Shown here: one piece after another, positions 17,838 to 25,617 of the stretch | Position numbering within the stretch: the stretch's first letter is position 1 | Layout of the letters: each line of letters starts with the position of its first letter | Assembly (NCBI RefSeq): GCF_016598475.1 | Contig: NZ_JAEMUX010000017.1 | Location: 1-64,000 of the forward strand | Source of the DNA: Streptomyces adelaidensis | GTDB lineage: Bacteria > Actinomycetota > Actinomycetes > Streptomycetales > Streptomycetaceae | DNA length: 64,000 nt | Reading direction: 5' to 3' | The notes under the pieces: generated by a model | The model's database searches: none | Seen by the model: only the letters and a program-made list of their open reading frames with translations | What the model was told of the DNA's origin: nothing | Made by a program: the position numbers and the translations under genes

Positions 17838-19498
17838 GAGGCCTGACTCCCTTCACCGGCCACCGGGCGATCCGAACCGGTCGCCGATCGATCCGAACCG
17901 GTCGCCGATCGATCCGCACGGGTCGCCGGGCGGCCCGCTCCGGTCGCCGGACCGCCCGAACCGGTGGGGCTGCCTGCACTTGCCACGGGGCTTCCTTCCA
18001 GGACTAGGTCGAGTACGCGGTGTTCGTCGAGTTCACGGGCGGGTGCGGTGTGCACGACGCGGCCCTCCCGCAGGACGAGCACCCGGTCGGCGAGGCCGAG
18101 GACTTCGGGCACCTCGCTGGAGACCAGCAGCACGGCCAGCCCCTCGTCGGCGAGGCGCCGCACGACGGCGTACAGCTCGGCGCGGGCGCCCACGTCGACG
18201 CCCCGGGTCGGTTCGTCGAGCAGCAGCACCCGGCAGCCGCGCAGCAGCCAGCGGGCGAGCACCGCCTTCTGCTGGTTGCCACCGGAGAGGGTGCGGACCG
18301 GTACGGCCGGGTTGTCGGGACGCAGGGACAGCTCGCGGGTCGCGGCCCGGGCGGCCCGGAACTCGGCGCCCCGGTCGATCCATCCCACGCGCGCGAAGCG
18401 GGACATCGACGACACGGAAACGTTTCTGGTGACGGACTCCAGCATCAGCAGGGCCTGCGCCTTGCGCTCCTCGGGCGCGAGTCCGAGCCCGGCACGTACG
18501 GCGGCCCGTACACTCCCCGGCCGCAACGTCCGTCCGTCGACGCTCACTTGGCCCGCGCTGGGCTTGCGGGCGCCGTAGATCGTCTCCAGGATCTCGGAGC
18601 GTCCGGAGCCGACGAGTCCGGCCAGGCCCACGATCTCGCCGGGCCGTACCTCCAGGTCGAAGGCCTCGAACTCCCCGTCGCGCGCCAGCCCCCGCACCTG
18701 GAGCACGGGCGTGGTGCCGGCGGCCGGGGCGAGCGGCCGGTCCGGGAACACGTACTCGACGTTCCGCCCCGTCATCAGCGCCACGACGTCACGCGTCGGC
18801 GTCGACTTCGCGGGCAGGCCACCCGCGACGGCCCGCCCGTCCTTCAGTACGGTCACCCGGTCGCCGATCCGCCGGATCTCCTCCAGCCGGTGCGAGATGT
18901 AGACGACGGCCACCCCGGCCGCGGTCAGGTCGCCCACGATCCTGAACAGGTTGTCGACCTCGTCCGGGTCGAGCGCGGCCGACGGTTCGTCCATGACGAT
19001 GAGCCGTACGTCGTGGGAGAGCGCCCGGGCCATGGACACGATCTGCCGCTGGGCGGCGGACAAGTCTCCGACGAGCCGCGCCGGATCGACTTCGGGATGT
19101 CCAAGTCGCTTCAGCAGGGCGGCGGTCGACGCCCGAGAGGCCTTTCCCCGTACGACGAAGCCGGCGGCCGTGGGTTCATGGCCGAGGTGGACGTTCTCGG
19201 CCACCGACAGGCCTTCCACCAGGTCGAGTTCCTGGTAGATGGTGGCGATGCCGAGGCGCATGGCGGCGATCGGCGACTTGAGGGTGACGGGTTCGCCCTG
19301 CCAGGTGATCGTGCCGTCGTCGGGCTGGTGGGCGCCGGCCAGGACCTTGATCAGGGTGGACTTGCCCGCGCCGTTCTGGCCGAGCAGGCAGTGCACCTCT
19401 CCGGCCTGGACGTCGAGGTCGACGCCGTCCAGGGCCCGGACTCCGGGGAACGACTTGGTGATGCCGGACATGGTGAGCAGCGGTGGTTCTGGTGCCAT
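17834..19498 (-). CDS. Sugar ABC transporter ATPase, RbsA type (two nucleotide-binding domains)
   Basis: A 554-residue protein with two ATP-binding cassettes. The first has Walker A GQNGAGKST near residue 38, signature LSAAQRQ and Walker B LIVMDEPSAALD. The second has a degenerate Walker A (GLVGSGRSE), signature LSGGNQQK and VLLLDEPTRGVD, as usual for RbsA/MglA. The last 45 residues are a heptapeptide-like repeat (SATGSDR and variants) unlike the family's normal ending. The ATG at 19498 was chosen because it directly begins the conserved domain with GGGG upstream. It is first in the transporter operon, 116 bases after the ROK gene. Confidence 0.92.
   Translation of the reverse strand: MAPEPPLLTMSGITKSFPGVRALDGVDLDVQAGEVHCLLGQNGAGKSTLIKVLAGAHQPDDGTITWQGEPVTLKSPIAAMRLGIATIYQELDLVEGLSVAENVHLGHEPTAAGFVVRGKASRASTAALLKRLGHPEVDPARLVGDLSAAQRQIVSMARALSHDVRLIVMDEPSAALDPDEVDNLFRIVGDLTAAGVAVVYISHRLEEIRRIGDRVTVLKDGRAVAGGLPAKSTPTRDVVALMTGRNVEYVFPDRPLAPAAGTTPVLQVRGLARDGEFEAFDLEVRPGEIVGLAGLVGSGRSEILETIYGARKPSAGQVSVDGRTLRPGSVRAAVRAGLGLAPEERKAQALLMLESVTRNVSVSSMSRFARVGWIDRGAEFRAARAATRELSLRPDNPAVPVRTLSGGNQQKAVLARWLLRGCRVLLLDEPTRGVDVGARAELYAVVRRLADEGLAVLLVSSEVPEVLGLADRVLVLREGRVVHTAPARELDEHRVLDLVLEGSPVASAGSPTGSGGPATGAGRPATRADRSATGSDRSATGSDRPVAGEGSQAS
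17869..17973. repeat. 21-bp tandem repeats inside the ATPase 3' end
   Basis: Five 21-bp units; the first two are identical (GATCCGAACCGGTCGCCGAT plus C) and the rest increasingly diverged. They encode the heptad repeat at the C-terminus of the RbsA-type ATPase. The reading frame is preserved, so copy number can change without breaking the gene. Confidence 0.88.
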
Positions 19499-19614
19499 GA
19501 GTTCCCCTTGGCGGGCGTGCGGGCCGGTTTCAGGGCGAAGCCGTCTGCTGGGCAGGCGTGTTCGGGCAGGGCAGAGCTGGGCGCTGTACTGGTGATCTCT
19601 GTCGGTGGCGTTGC

Positions 19615-20796
19615 TTACGCGGGCGAGAAGAGATGGTCGCTGATGAGGCGGGCCGCGCCGATGACTCCGGCGGTGGGCCCCAACTCCCCCAGCACGATGG
19701 GCAGATTGTTGGTCGCGAGGGGCAGTGACTGGCGGTAGACCTGGGTGCGGATGGCGGCGAGGAGGGTGTGGCCGAGGCCGGTCACCCCGCCGCCGATCAC
19801 CACCAGGCCGGGGTTGAAGAAGCTGACGAGTCCGGCGATGACCTGGCCGGTGCGGTTGCCGCCCTCGCGTATCAGGTCGAGTGCGGTGGCGTCGCCGGCG
19901 GCGGCCGCCGCGGCGACGTCGACGGCGGTCAGGGTGCCGTTGGTCTCCAGGCGGGACGCGAGTTCCGCCGAGAGTCCCTGCTGGGCGGCGTCCTTGGCGT
20001 CGCGGGCGAGCGCGGCGCCGCTGAAGTGGGCCTCCAGGCAGCCCCGGTTGCCGCAGGCGCACGGACGGCCGTCCGGTACCGCGAGGATGTGCCCTATGTC
20101 GCCGGCGCTGCCGGTCGTACCGCGGTGGACCTCGCCGCCGACGACGATGCCGCAGCCGATGCCGGTGCCGATCTTGACGCAGAGGAAATCGCCCACGGAT
20201 CGGGCCACGCCCGCGTGCTGCTCCCCCATCGCCATCAGGTTCACGTCGTTGTCGACCATGACGGGGCAGCCGAGGTCCTGGCTGAGTGCCTCGCGCACCG
20301 GGAACCCGTCCCAGCCCGGCATGATCGGCGGGGCCACCGGGACGCCCTCGGGAAAGCGGACCGGACCGGGGACGCCGATACCGGCGCCGTCGAACCCCTC
20401 CGCGAGCCCGGAGGCCTTCAACTTGGCGGCCATGGACAGGACTTGCTCGAAGACGGCTACGGGGCCGTCCCGTACGTCCATGGGCTGGTTGATGTGCCCG
20501 AGTATCTCCAACTCGGCGTTGGTGACGGCCACATCTATCGAGGTCGCGCCGATGTCGACGCCTAGGAAACGGAGTTGGGGAGCGAGCCGGATGTTGTGCG
20601 AGCGGCGCCCACCGCGCGAGGCGGCCAGCCCGTCGGCCACGACCAGCCCTGTCTCCAGCAGCCGGTCCACCTCCACGGCGAGCTTCGACCGCGAGAGATC
20701 AACCCGGTCCCCGAGCTGCGCACGGGAGTTGGGTCCACCGTCTCGCAACAGCCGCAGCAGCCGGGCCTGATGCGCGTTGGCGGGTCGAGCCGTCAT
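19615..20796 (-). CDS. ROK-family transcriptional regulator
   Basis: A 393-residue protein with an N-terminal winged helix (HQARLLRLLRDGGPNSRAQLGDRVDLSRSKLAVEV region) and a sugar-kinase-like ROK domain. The ROK domain starts at LGVDIGATSIDVAV. ROK motifs GIGCGIVVGGEVHRGTTGSAGDIGH and the zinc-binding CACGNRGCLE are present. The ATG at 20796 is preferred; GTG at 20805 or TTG at 20823 are alternatives. As the upstream gene of the ABC-transporter/dehydrogenase locus on the same strand, it is the likely sugar-responsive repressor of that locus. Confidence 0.88.
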   Translation of the reverse strand: MTARPANAHQARLLRLLRDGGPNSRAQLGDRVDLSRSKLAVEVDRLLETGLVVADGLAASRGGRRSHNIRLAPQLRFLGVDIGATSIDVAVTNAELEILGHINQPMDVRDGPVAVFEQVLSMAAKLKASGLAEGFDGAGIGVPGPVRFPEGVPVAPPIMPGWDGFPVREALSQDLGCPVMVDNDVNLMAMGEQHAGVARSVGDFLCVKIGTGIGCGIVVGGEVHRGTTGSAGDIGHILAVPDGRPCACGNRGCLEAHFSGAALARDAKDAAQQGLSAELASRLETNGTLTAVDVAAAAAAGDATALDLIREGGNRTGQVIAGLVSFFNPGLVVIGGGVTGLGHTLLAAIRTQVYRQSLPLATNNLPIVLGELGPTAGVIGAARLISDHLFSPA

Positions 20797-21032
20797 CCGT
20801 CTCACAAGCCCCTCCCGCCTCAATCGGCCGCCGAGTCCGCCGCGTATGGCCGTCGCCCTCCGGCCACATCCTCATGACCGACCTTTCGCAGGGGAACGTA
20901 GCAGCGGCTGCCGGGAGTGGGAAGAAGTCGCGCATGAATTGCCGTCAACTTTCTCCACTCACAGGACAAAGAAGGGGGCACCGACAAGTCAAAGCGGCGG
21001 CCCGCCCGGCCGCCGCTCGGTGTGAACCCCGG

Positions 21033-21707
21033 TTACTTCTCGCGCTCGTGGTACGTCTTCCGCGTGTGCTCCGTGTGCTCCCGCATGACCTCCGTCGCCC
21101 GCTGTTCGTCGCGGGCGGAGATCGCGGTGATCAGATCGCGGTGTTCGATCCAGGACTGGTGGCCGCGCTGGCGGGCGACGGGGGTGTAGTACCAGCGGAC
21201 GCGGCGGTCGACCTGGGCGGCGAGTTCGGCGAGGACCGCGTTGCCGGCCAGTTCCATGATCTTGGCGTGGAAGCGGGCGTTCACGGTGACCGCGGCGTCG
21301 ACGTCGTCGGCGTCGACGGCGTGCTCGCCCTCGGCGCACAGCTCCTCCAGGGCCGTGATGCCGGCCGTGCCGGCGTTGGCCGCGGCGAGGCGGGCCGCTT
21401 CGGCCTCCAAGAGGGTGCGGACCGTGAGGAGTTGGTCGGCCTCCGCCTCGGTCGGTTCATGGACGAAGGCGCCCTGGGCGGGGCGGAGGTCGACCCAGCC
21501 CTCGGTGTTGAGGCGCTGCAGGGCCTCGCGGACGGGCTGGCGGGAGACGCCGAGGTGCCCGGCGAGCTCGCTCTCGACGAGGTGCTGGCCGGGGCGCAGG
21601 GCGCGGGTGGTGATGAGTTCGAGCAGGGCCTCGTAGACGCGGTCGCGCAGGGGGCCGGGACGTTCGAGCTTGGGCACGGTCCCTTGCGGAAGTCCTGTCG
21701 ACAACAT
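21033..21707 (-). CDS. GntR-family regulator with FCD domain
   Basis: A 224-residue regulator. Residues about 15-85 form the GntR winged helix (LRDRVYEALLELITT; LVESELAGHLGVSRQPVREALQRL), followed by an all-helical FCD ligand domain with RTLLEAEAARLAAAN and RFHAKIMELAGN (metal-binding His). The ATG at 21707 has GGAGGGGG 7 bases upstream and is preferred over a start 39 bases earlier. FCD regulators respond to small carboxylates. A motif upstream of this gene resembles one in the formate dehydrogenase/OFA transporter promoter. Confidence 0.9.
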   Translation of the reverse strand: MLSTGLPQGTVPKLERPGPLRDRVYEALLELITTRALRPGQHLVESELAGHLGVSRQPVREALQRLNTEGWVDLRPAQGAFVHEPTEAEADQLLTVRTLLEAEAARLAAANAGTAGITALEELCAEGEHAVDADDVDAAVTVNARFHAKIMELAGNAVLAELAAQVDRRVRWYYTPVARQRGHQSWIEHRDLITAISARDEQRATEVMREHTEHTRKTYHEREK

Positions 21708-21804
21708 CGGGTCCCCCTCCAGAGCACCACCGGGTGTACTGCACACGGAAAGTCAACGGCCCGTACCGGAAAGTCGAGGTCAACAGCCAGTATGGATTGT
21801 CTTT

Positions 21805-21819
21805 CGTCTACAGTCTACG
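21805..21819. promoter_or_regulatory. Possible GntR operator upstream of the regulator
   Basis: The sequence CGTCTACAGTCTACG contains GTCTACAG, the reverse complement of the CTGTAGAC found at 24566. Its position about 100 bases before the GntR start fits autoregulation. Assignment rests only on this shared word. Confidence 0.35.
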
Positions 21820-21878
21820 ACCGTTGTTGACCAGGGAGCCGACGAGTATGCCTCGTCACATCACCACGGATGTCCTGG

Positions 21879-22823
21879 TCACGGGCAGCGGACGACCTGT
21901 CCCGCGTACGACAGATTGCCGCCGAAGCCGAACAGCAGGACGGGGTCGCCGCTGGAGATCTCGCCGCGTTCGACGAGCTTGGAGAAGGCGATCGGGATGC
22001 TCGCGGCCGAGGTGTTGCCGGACTCGGTGACGTCCCGGGCGATGACGGCGTTGACGGCGCCGATCTTCTGGGCGAGGGGCTCGATGATGCGCAGGTTGGC
22101 CTGGTGGAGGACGACGGCGGCCAGGTCCTCGGGGGTGAGCCCGGCCTTCTCGCAGGCCGCGCGGGCGATGGGCGGCAGCTTGGTGGTGGCCCAGCGGTAG
22201 ACGCTCTGCCCCTCCTGCGCGAAGCGGGCGGGCGTGCCCTCGATCCGTACGGCGTGGCCCATCTCGGGCACCGAACCCCACAGCACCGGCCCGATGCCGG
22301 GTACGTCCGAGTCCGCGGCCTCGACGACCGCGGCGCCCGCCCCGTCCCCGACGAGTACACAGGTCGTACGGTCGGTCCAGTCCACGATGTCGGACATCTT
22401 GTCGGCGCCGATGACGAGCGCCCGGGTGGCGGCCCCCGCGCGCACGGCGTGGTCGGCGGTGGCGAGGGCGTGGGTGAACCCGGCACAGACGACGTTGACG
22501 TCCATCGCGGCCGGGGACGGGATGGAGAGCCGGTTCGCGACCCGGGCGGCCATGTTCGGGGAGCGGTCGACGGCGGTGGAGGTGGCGACCACGACGAGGT
22601 CGATGGCCTCCGGGCCCAGGCCGGCCGCGGCGAGCGCCTTGGCGGCGGCGTGCCCGGCCAGCTCGTCGACGGGTTCGTCGGGTCCTGCGATGTGCCGGGT
22701 GCGGATGCCCACGCGGCTCATGATCCACTCGTCACTGGTGTCGACCATGCCCGCCAAGGCCTCGTTGGTGAGTACCTTGGCGGGCTGGTAGTGGCCGACG
22801 GCGGCGATTCGCGAGCCGTTCAT
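21879..22823 (-). CDS. 3-oxoacyl-ACP synthase III (KASIII/FabH-like)
   Basis: A 314-residue thiolase-fold condensing enzyme. The catalytic triad is visible: Cys in VVCAGFTHALA near residue 112, His in VVLHQANLRIIEPL near 244, and Asn in SGNTSAASIPIA near 274. The C-terminal FGGNLSYAGQ fits FabH. The ATG at 22823 has GAGGGG upstream. No other fatty acid or polyketide genes adjoin it, so it is probably a secondary KASIII that uses a special acyl-CoA primer. It lies between the GntR gene and the OFA transporter. Confidence 0.9.
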   Translation of the reverse strand: MNGSRIAAVGHYQPAKVLTNEALAGMVDTSDEWIMSRVGIRTRHIAGPDEPVDELAGHAAAKALAAAGLGPEAIDLVVVATSTAVDRSPNMAARVANRLSIPSPAAMDVNVVCAGFTHALATADHAVRAGAATRALVIGADKMSDIVDWTDRTTCVLVGDGAGAAVVEAADSDVPGIGPVLWGSVPEMGHAVRIEGTPARFAQEGQSVYRWATTKLPPIARAACEKAGLTPEDLAAVVLHQANLRIIEPLAQKIGAVNAVIARDVTESGNTSAASIPIAFSKLVERGEISSGDPVLLFGFGGNLSYAGQVVRCP

Positions 22824-22962
22824 GGGTGGTTCCCCTCGTAGCCTGTGGTCAGCGGGATCCACCAGTCTGTTCAGTGACTCGCCGGTACGAGGGCGGGTGA
22901 GGCGACAGTAATGCGCGGCCCGTGTTGTGGGCTTCTGTCAGACCTCGGGACGTGCGAACGCC

Positions 22963-23100
22963 TTACCCGGTGAACAATTGCGTAGCCTTCCGGACGAGTT
23001 CGTACAGTCCGTAACCGAGAGGCACACCCACCCAGAGCCAGGCAAAGATGATCAACGGCCGCCGGTCAGGCGGATTCGGGCTGCTGTCGCTGGACGACAT
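22963..23100 (-). CDS. Small OFA/MFS-transporter companion protein
   Basis: A 45-residue protein read from an ATG inside the 3' end of the adjacent OFA transporter gene (35-base overlap, different frame) to a TAA. About 15 hydrophilic residues (MSSSDSSPNPPDRR) precede one hydrophobic segment (LIIFAWLWVGVPLGYGLYEL) and a short basic tail ending ATQLFTG. It matches the small 'MFS transporter small subunit' type found next to OFA transporters in actinobacteria. Function is unknown; a single-helix partner that stabilises or regulates the transporter is inferred. Confidence 0.75.
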   Translation of the reverse strand: MSSSDSSPNPPDRRPLIIFAWLWVGVPLGYGLYELVRKATQLFTG

Positions 23101-24400
23101 CGGCGGCCTCCCTCGGGGCGGGGATGTGGAAGCGGGGGTGGACCGGCCGGACCAGCTCGTTGGCGACGAAGCCGATCACCAGCAGCCCGATCATGATGAA
23201 GAAGGACGTGCCGTAGAGGTCGGGGCCGGACTTGCCCGCCTCTTCCTGCCGGTCGGCGATCCAGTTGACGATCAGCGGTCCGAGGACACCGGCCGTGGAC
23301 CAGGCGGTGAGCAGCCGGCCATGGATGGCGCCGACCTGGTAGGTGCCGAAGAGGTCCTTCAGATACGCGGGGATCGTGGCGAAGCCGCCGCCGTAGAAGG
23401 ACAGGATCACCAGGGCGCAGACGACGAACAGCGGCTTGGAGGCGTCGCCGAACAGGGCGATCAGCAGGTACATCAGCGCGCCCACGCCCAGGTAGACGCG
23501 GTAGATGTTCTTGCGTCCGATCAGGTCGGACGTCGACGACCAGACGATACGGCCGGTCATGTTGGCCGCCGAGAGCAGCGCGACGAAGCCGGCGGCCGCG
23601 GTGACGGAGACCGGGGTGGAGGAGTTTGCGAAGAAGTCCGTGATCATCGGGGCGGCCTTCTCCAGGATGCCGATGCCCGCGGAGACGTTCATGCAGAGGA
23701 TGACCCACAGGCACCAGAACTGGGGGGTGCGGATGGCGTTGCGGGCGGAGACCTGTACCCCGTCGAGGACGGCCGGTCCGGACTCGACCGGCTTCTCGGT
23801 GCGCGGCACCCGGACCAGCAGGACGCCGAGCAGCATGAACACGGCGTACGACAGCCCGTGCACCAGGAAGGCGAGGGCGATGCCGGAGGAGTCCGAGCCG
23901 AAGGACTCCAGCATCTGGGCGGACCACGGCGAGGCGATGAGCGCGCCGCCGCCGAAGCCCATGATCGCTATGCCGGTGGCCATGCCGGGCCGGTCCGGGA
24001 ACCACTTGATCAGGGTCGAGACGGGCGAGATGTAGCCGATGCCGAGGCCGATGCCGCCGACGAAGCCGTAGCCGAAGACGATCAGCCAGTACTGCTCGGT
24101 GGCCGCACCGAGCGAGGCGATCAGGAATCCGGAGGAGAAGCAGATCAGCGCCACGGTCATCGCCCAGCGCGGACCGTTGCGCTCGACGAGCGTGCCGCCG
24201 AACGCGGCGGACAGGCCGAGCATGACGATGCCGAGTTGGAAGGGCAGGGCGCTCTGCGTGCCGCTGAGGCCGAGCGCGGATTCGAGCGGCGGCTTGAACA
24301 CGCTCCAGGCATAGGCCTGGCCGATGGAGAGATGAACGGAGAGAGCGGCCGGGGGTACGAGCCAGCGGCTCCAGCCCGGGGGTGCGACGGGGGGACTCAT
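23066..24400 (-). CDS. OFA-family MFS transporter
   Basis: A 444-residue twelve-helix major facilitator of the oxalate/formate antiporter group. Motifs include SIGQAYAWSVFKPPL near residue 28, GGIGLGIGYISPVSTLIKWFPDRPGMATG near residue 115 and SDLIGRKN in the central loop. The ATG at 24400 is followed directly by the first membrane segment. It is divergent from the formate dehydrogenase operon across a 245-base promoter region and overlaps a small companion ORF at its 3' end. The genomic link suggests formate, oxalate or a related acid as substrate. Confidence 0.92.
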   Translation of the reverse strand: MSPPVAPPGWSRWLVPPAALSVHLSIGQAYAWSVFKPPLESALGLSGTQSALPFQLGIVMLGLSAAFGGTLVERNGPRWAMTVALICFSSGFLIASLGAATEQYWLIVFGYGFVGGIGLGIGYISPVSTLIKWFPDRPGMATGIAIMGFGGGALIASPWSAQMLESFGSDSSGIALAFLVHGLSYAVFMLLGVLLVRVPRTEKPVESGPAVLDGVQVSARNAIRTPQFWCLWVILCMNVSAGIGILEKAAPMITDFFANSSTPVSVTAAAGFVALLSAANMTGRIVWSSTSDLIGRKNIYRVYLGVGALMYLLIALFGDASKPLFVVCALVILSFYGGGFATIPAYLKDLFGTYQVGAIHGRLLTAWSTAGVLGPLIVNWIADRQEEAGKSGPDLYGTSFFIMIGLLVIGFVANELVRPVHPRFHIPAPREAADVVQRQQPESA

Positions 24401-24565
24401 GATCCCGGACGGTAGGGAGTGGTGGGGGAGAAAAAAAGGCCGCACGTCGACCGTATGCGATGAGCGGTATCCACCGCGCGCCGAACGGTAGTTCCCCGCC
24501 ACCTTCATGACCGGGTAATGCCTTGCCCTTCCGTTGCGCGAACCCTTGCTGGGCCAACTTCCATA

Positions 24566-24589
24566 CTGTAGACAATATTTCGTCGACAG
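24566..24589. promoter_or_regulatory. Inverted-repeat operator candidate in divergent promoter
   Basis: CTGTAGAC, an 8-base gap, then GTCGACAG: arms pair at 7 of 8 positions. It lies 57-80 bases before the ketopantoate reductase-like start and between two divergent units. GTCTACAG (the same word) recurs upstream of the nearby GntR/FCD gene. Confidence 0.5.
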
Positions 24590-24645
24590 AGTTCGGCAGT
24601 GCGCCATCTCCGCGGTATCCCTCGACCGAACGGAGCTCCCTCACC

Positions 24646-25617
24646 ATGAAAGTCGCAGTTCTCGGCGCCGGTGCGATCGGCGCCTATGTCGGCGCCGCGC
24701 TCCACCGCGCCGGCGCGGACGTGCATCTCGTGGCCCGTGGACCGCATCTGGCGGCCATGAGGCGCGGCGGGGTGCGTGTGCTCAGCTCGCGCGGGGACTT
24801 CACCGCCCGCGCCCACGCCACGAACGACCCGGCCGAGATCGGCCCGGTCGACTTCGTCTTCCTGGGCCTCAAGGCCAACTCGTACGCGGCGTGCGGGCCG
24901 CTGATCGAGCCCTTGCTGCACGGGACCACGGCGGTGATCGCCGCCCAGAACGGCATTCCCTGGTGGTACTTCCACCGGCACGGCGGCCCGCACGACGGCC
25001 ACCGCGTCGAGAGCGTGGACCCGGCCGGCGCGGTCAGTGCGGTGCTCGCGCCCGAACGGGCCGTCGGCTGTGTCGTCTACGCCGCGACCGAGCTCGAAGG
25101 ACCCGGCGTCGTACGGCACTTGGAAGGCACCCGGCTCTCCGTCGGAGAACCCGACCGTACGGTCTCGGCGCGCTGCCGGGCGTTCAGCGACGCCATGGTG
25201 GCGGGTGGCCTGAAGTGTCCGGTGGAGCCCGACATCCGGGGCGACATCTGGATCAAGCTGCTCGGCAACATCTCGTTCAACCCGATCAGCGCCCTGTCCC
25301 GCGCGACCATGCGGCAGATGTGTCTGCACGGCGGCACCCGCAAGGTCATCGAGACGATGATGGCCGAGACGCTCGCCGTCGCCACCGCCCTGGGCTGCGA
25401 GGTCGGCGTCTCGATCGAGCGGCGGATGGCCGGCGCCGAACGCGTCGGCGACCACCGCACCTCCACACTCCAGGACCTGGAGCGCGGCAAGCCGCTGGAA
25501 CTCGACGTCCTCCTCACCGCCGTCGTCGAGCTGGCGGACATCACCGGCGTCGAGGTGCCGACGCTCCGCACCGTCCACGCCATCTCGGACCTGCTCGCCC
25601 TGAGGAGCGCCGCATGA
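24646..25617 (+). CDS. Ketopantoate reductase-family (2-dehydropantoate 2-reductase-like) protein
   Basis: A 323-residue NADPH-dependent reductase of the PanE/ApbA family. It begins MKVAVLGAGAIGAYVGAAL (Rossmann GxGxxG at residues 7-12). It has the central KANSYAA loop, AQNGIPWWYF and a C-terminal helical domain with WIKLLGNISFNPISAL (catalytic Lys) and DLERGKPLELD. It overlaps the start of the formate dehydrogenase catalytic gene by ATGA, so it leads that operon. A role in pantothenate synthesis is unlikely from this context; reduction of a 2-keto acid related to C1 or oxalate metabolism is a guess. Confidence 0.88.
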   Translation: MKVAVLGAGAIGAYVGAALHRAGADVHLVARGPHLAAMRRGGVRVLSSRGDFTARAHATNDPAEIGPVDFVFLGLKANSYAACGPLIEPLLHGTTAVIAAQNGIPWWYFHRHGGPHDGHRVESVDPAGAVSAVLAPERAVGCVVYAATELEGPGVVRHLEGTRLSVGEPDRTVSARCRAFSDAMVAGGLKCPVEPDIRGDIWIKLLGNISFNPISALSRATMRQMCLHGGTRKVIETMMAETLAVATALGCEVGVSIERRMAGAERVGDHRTSTLQDLERGKPLELDVLLTAVVELADITGVEVPTLRTVHAISDLLALRSAA

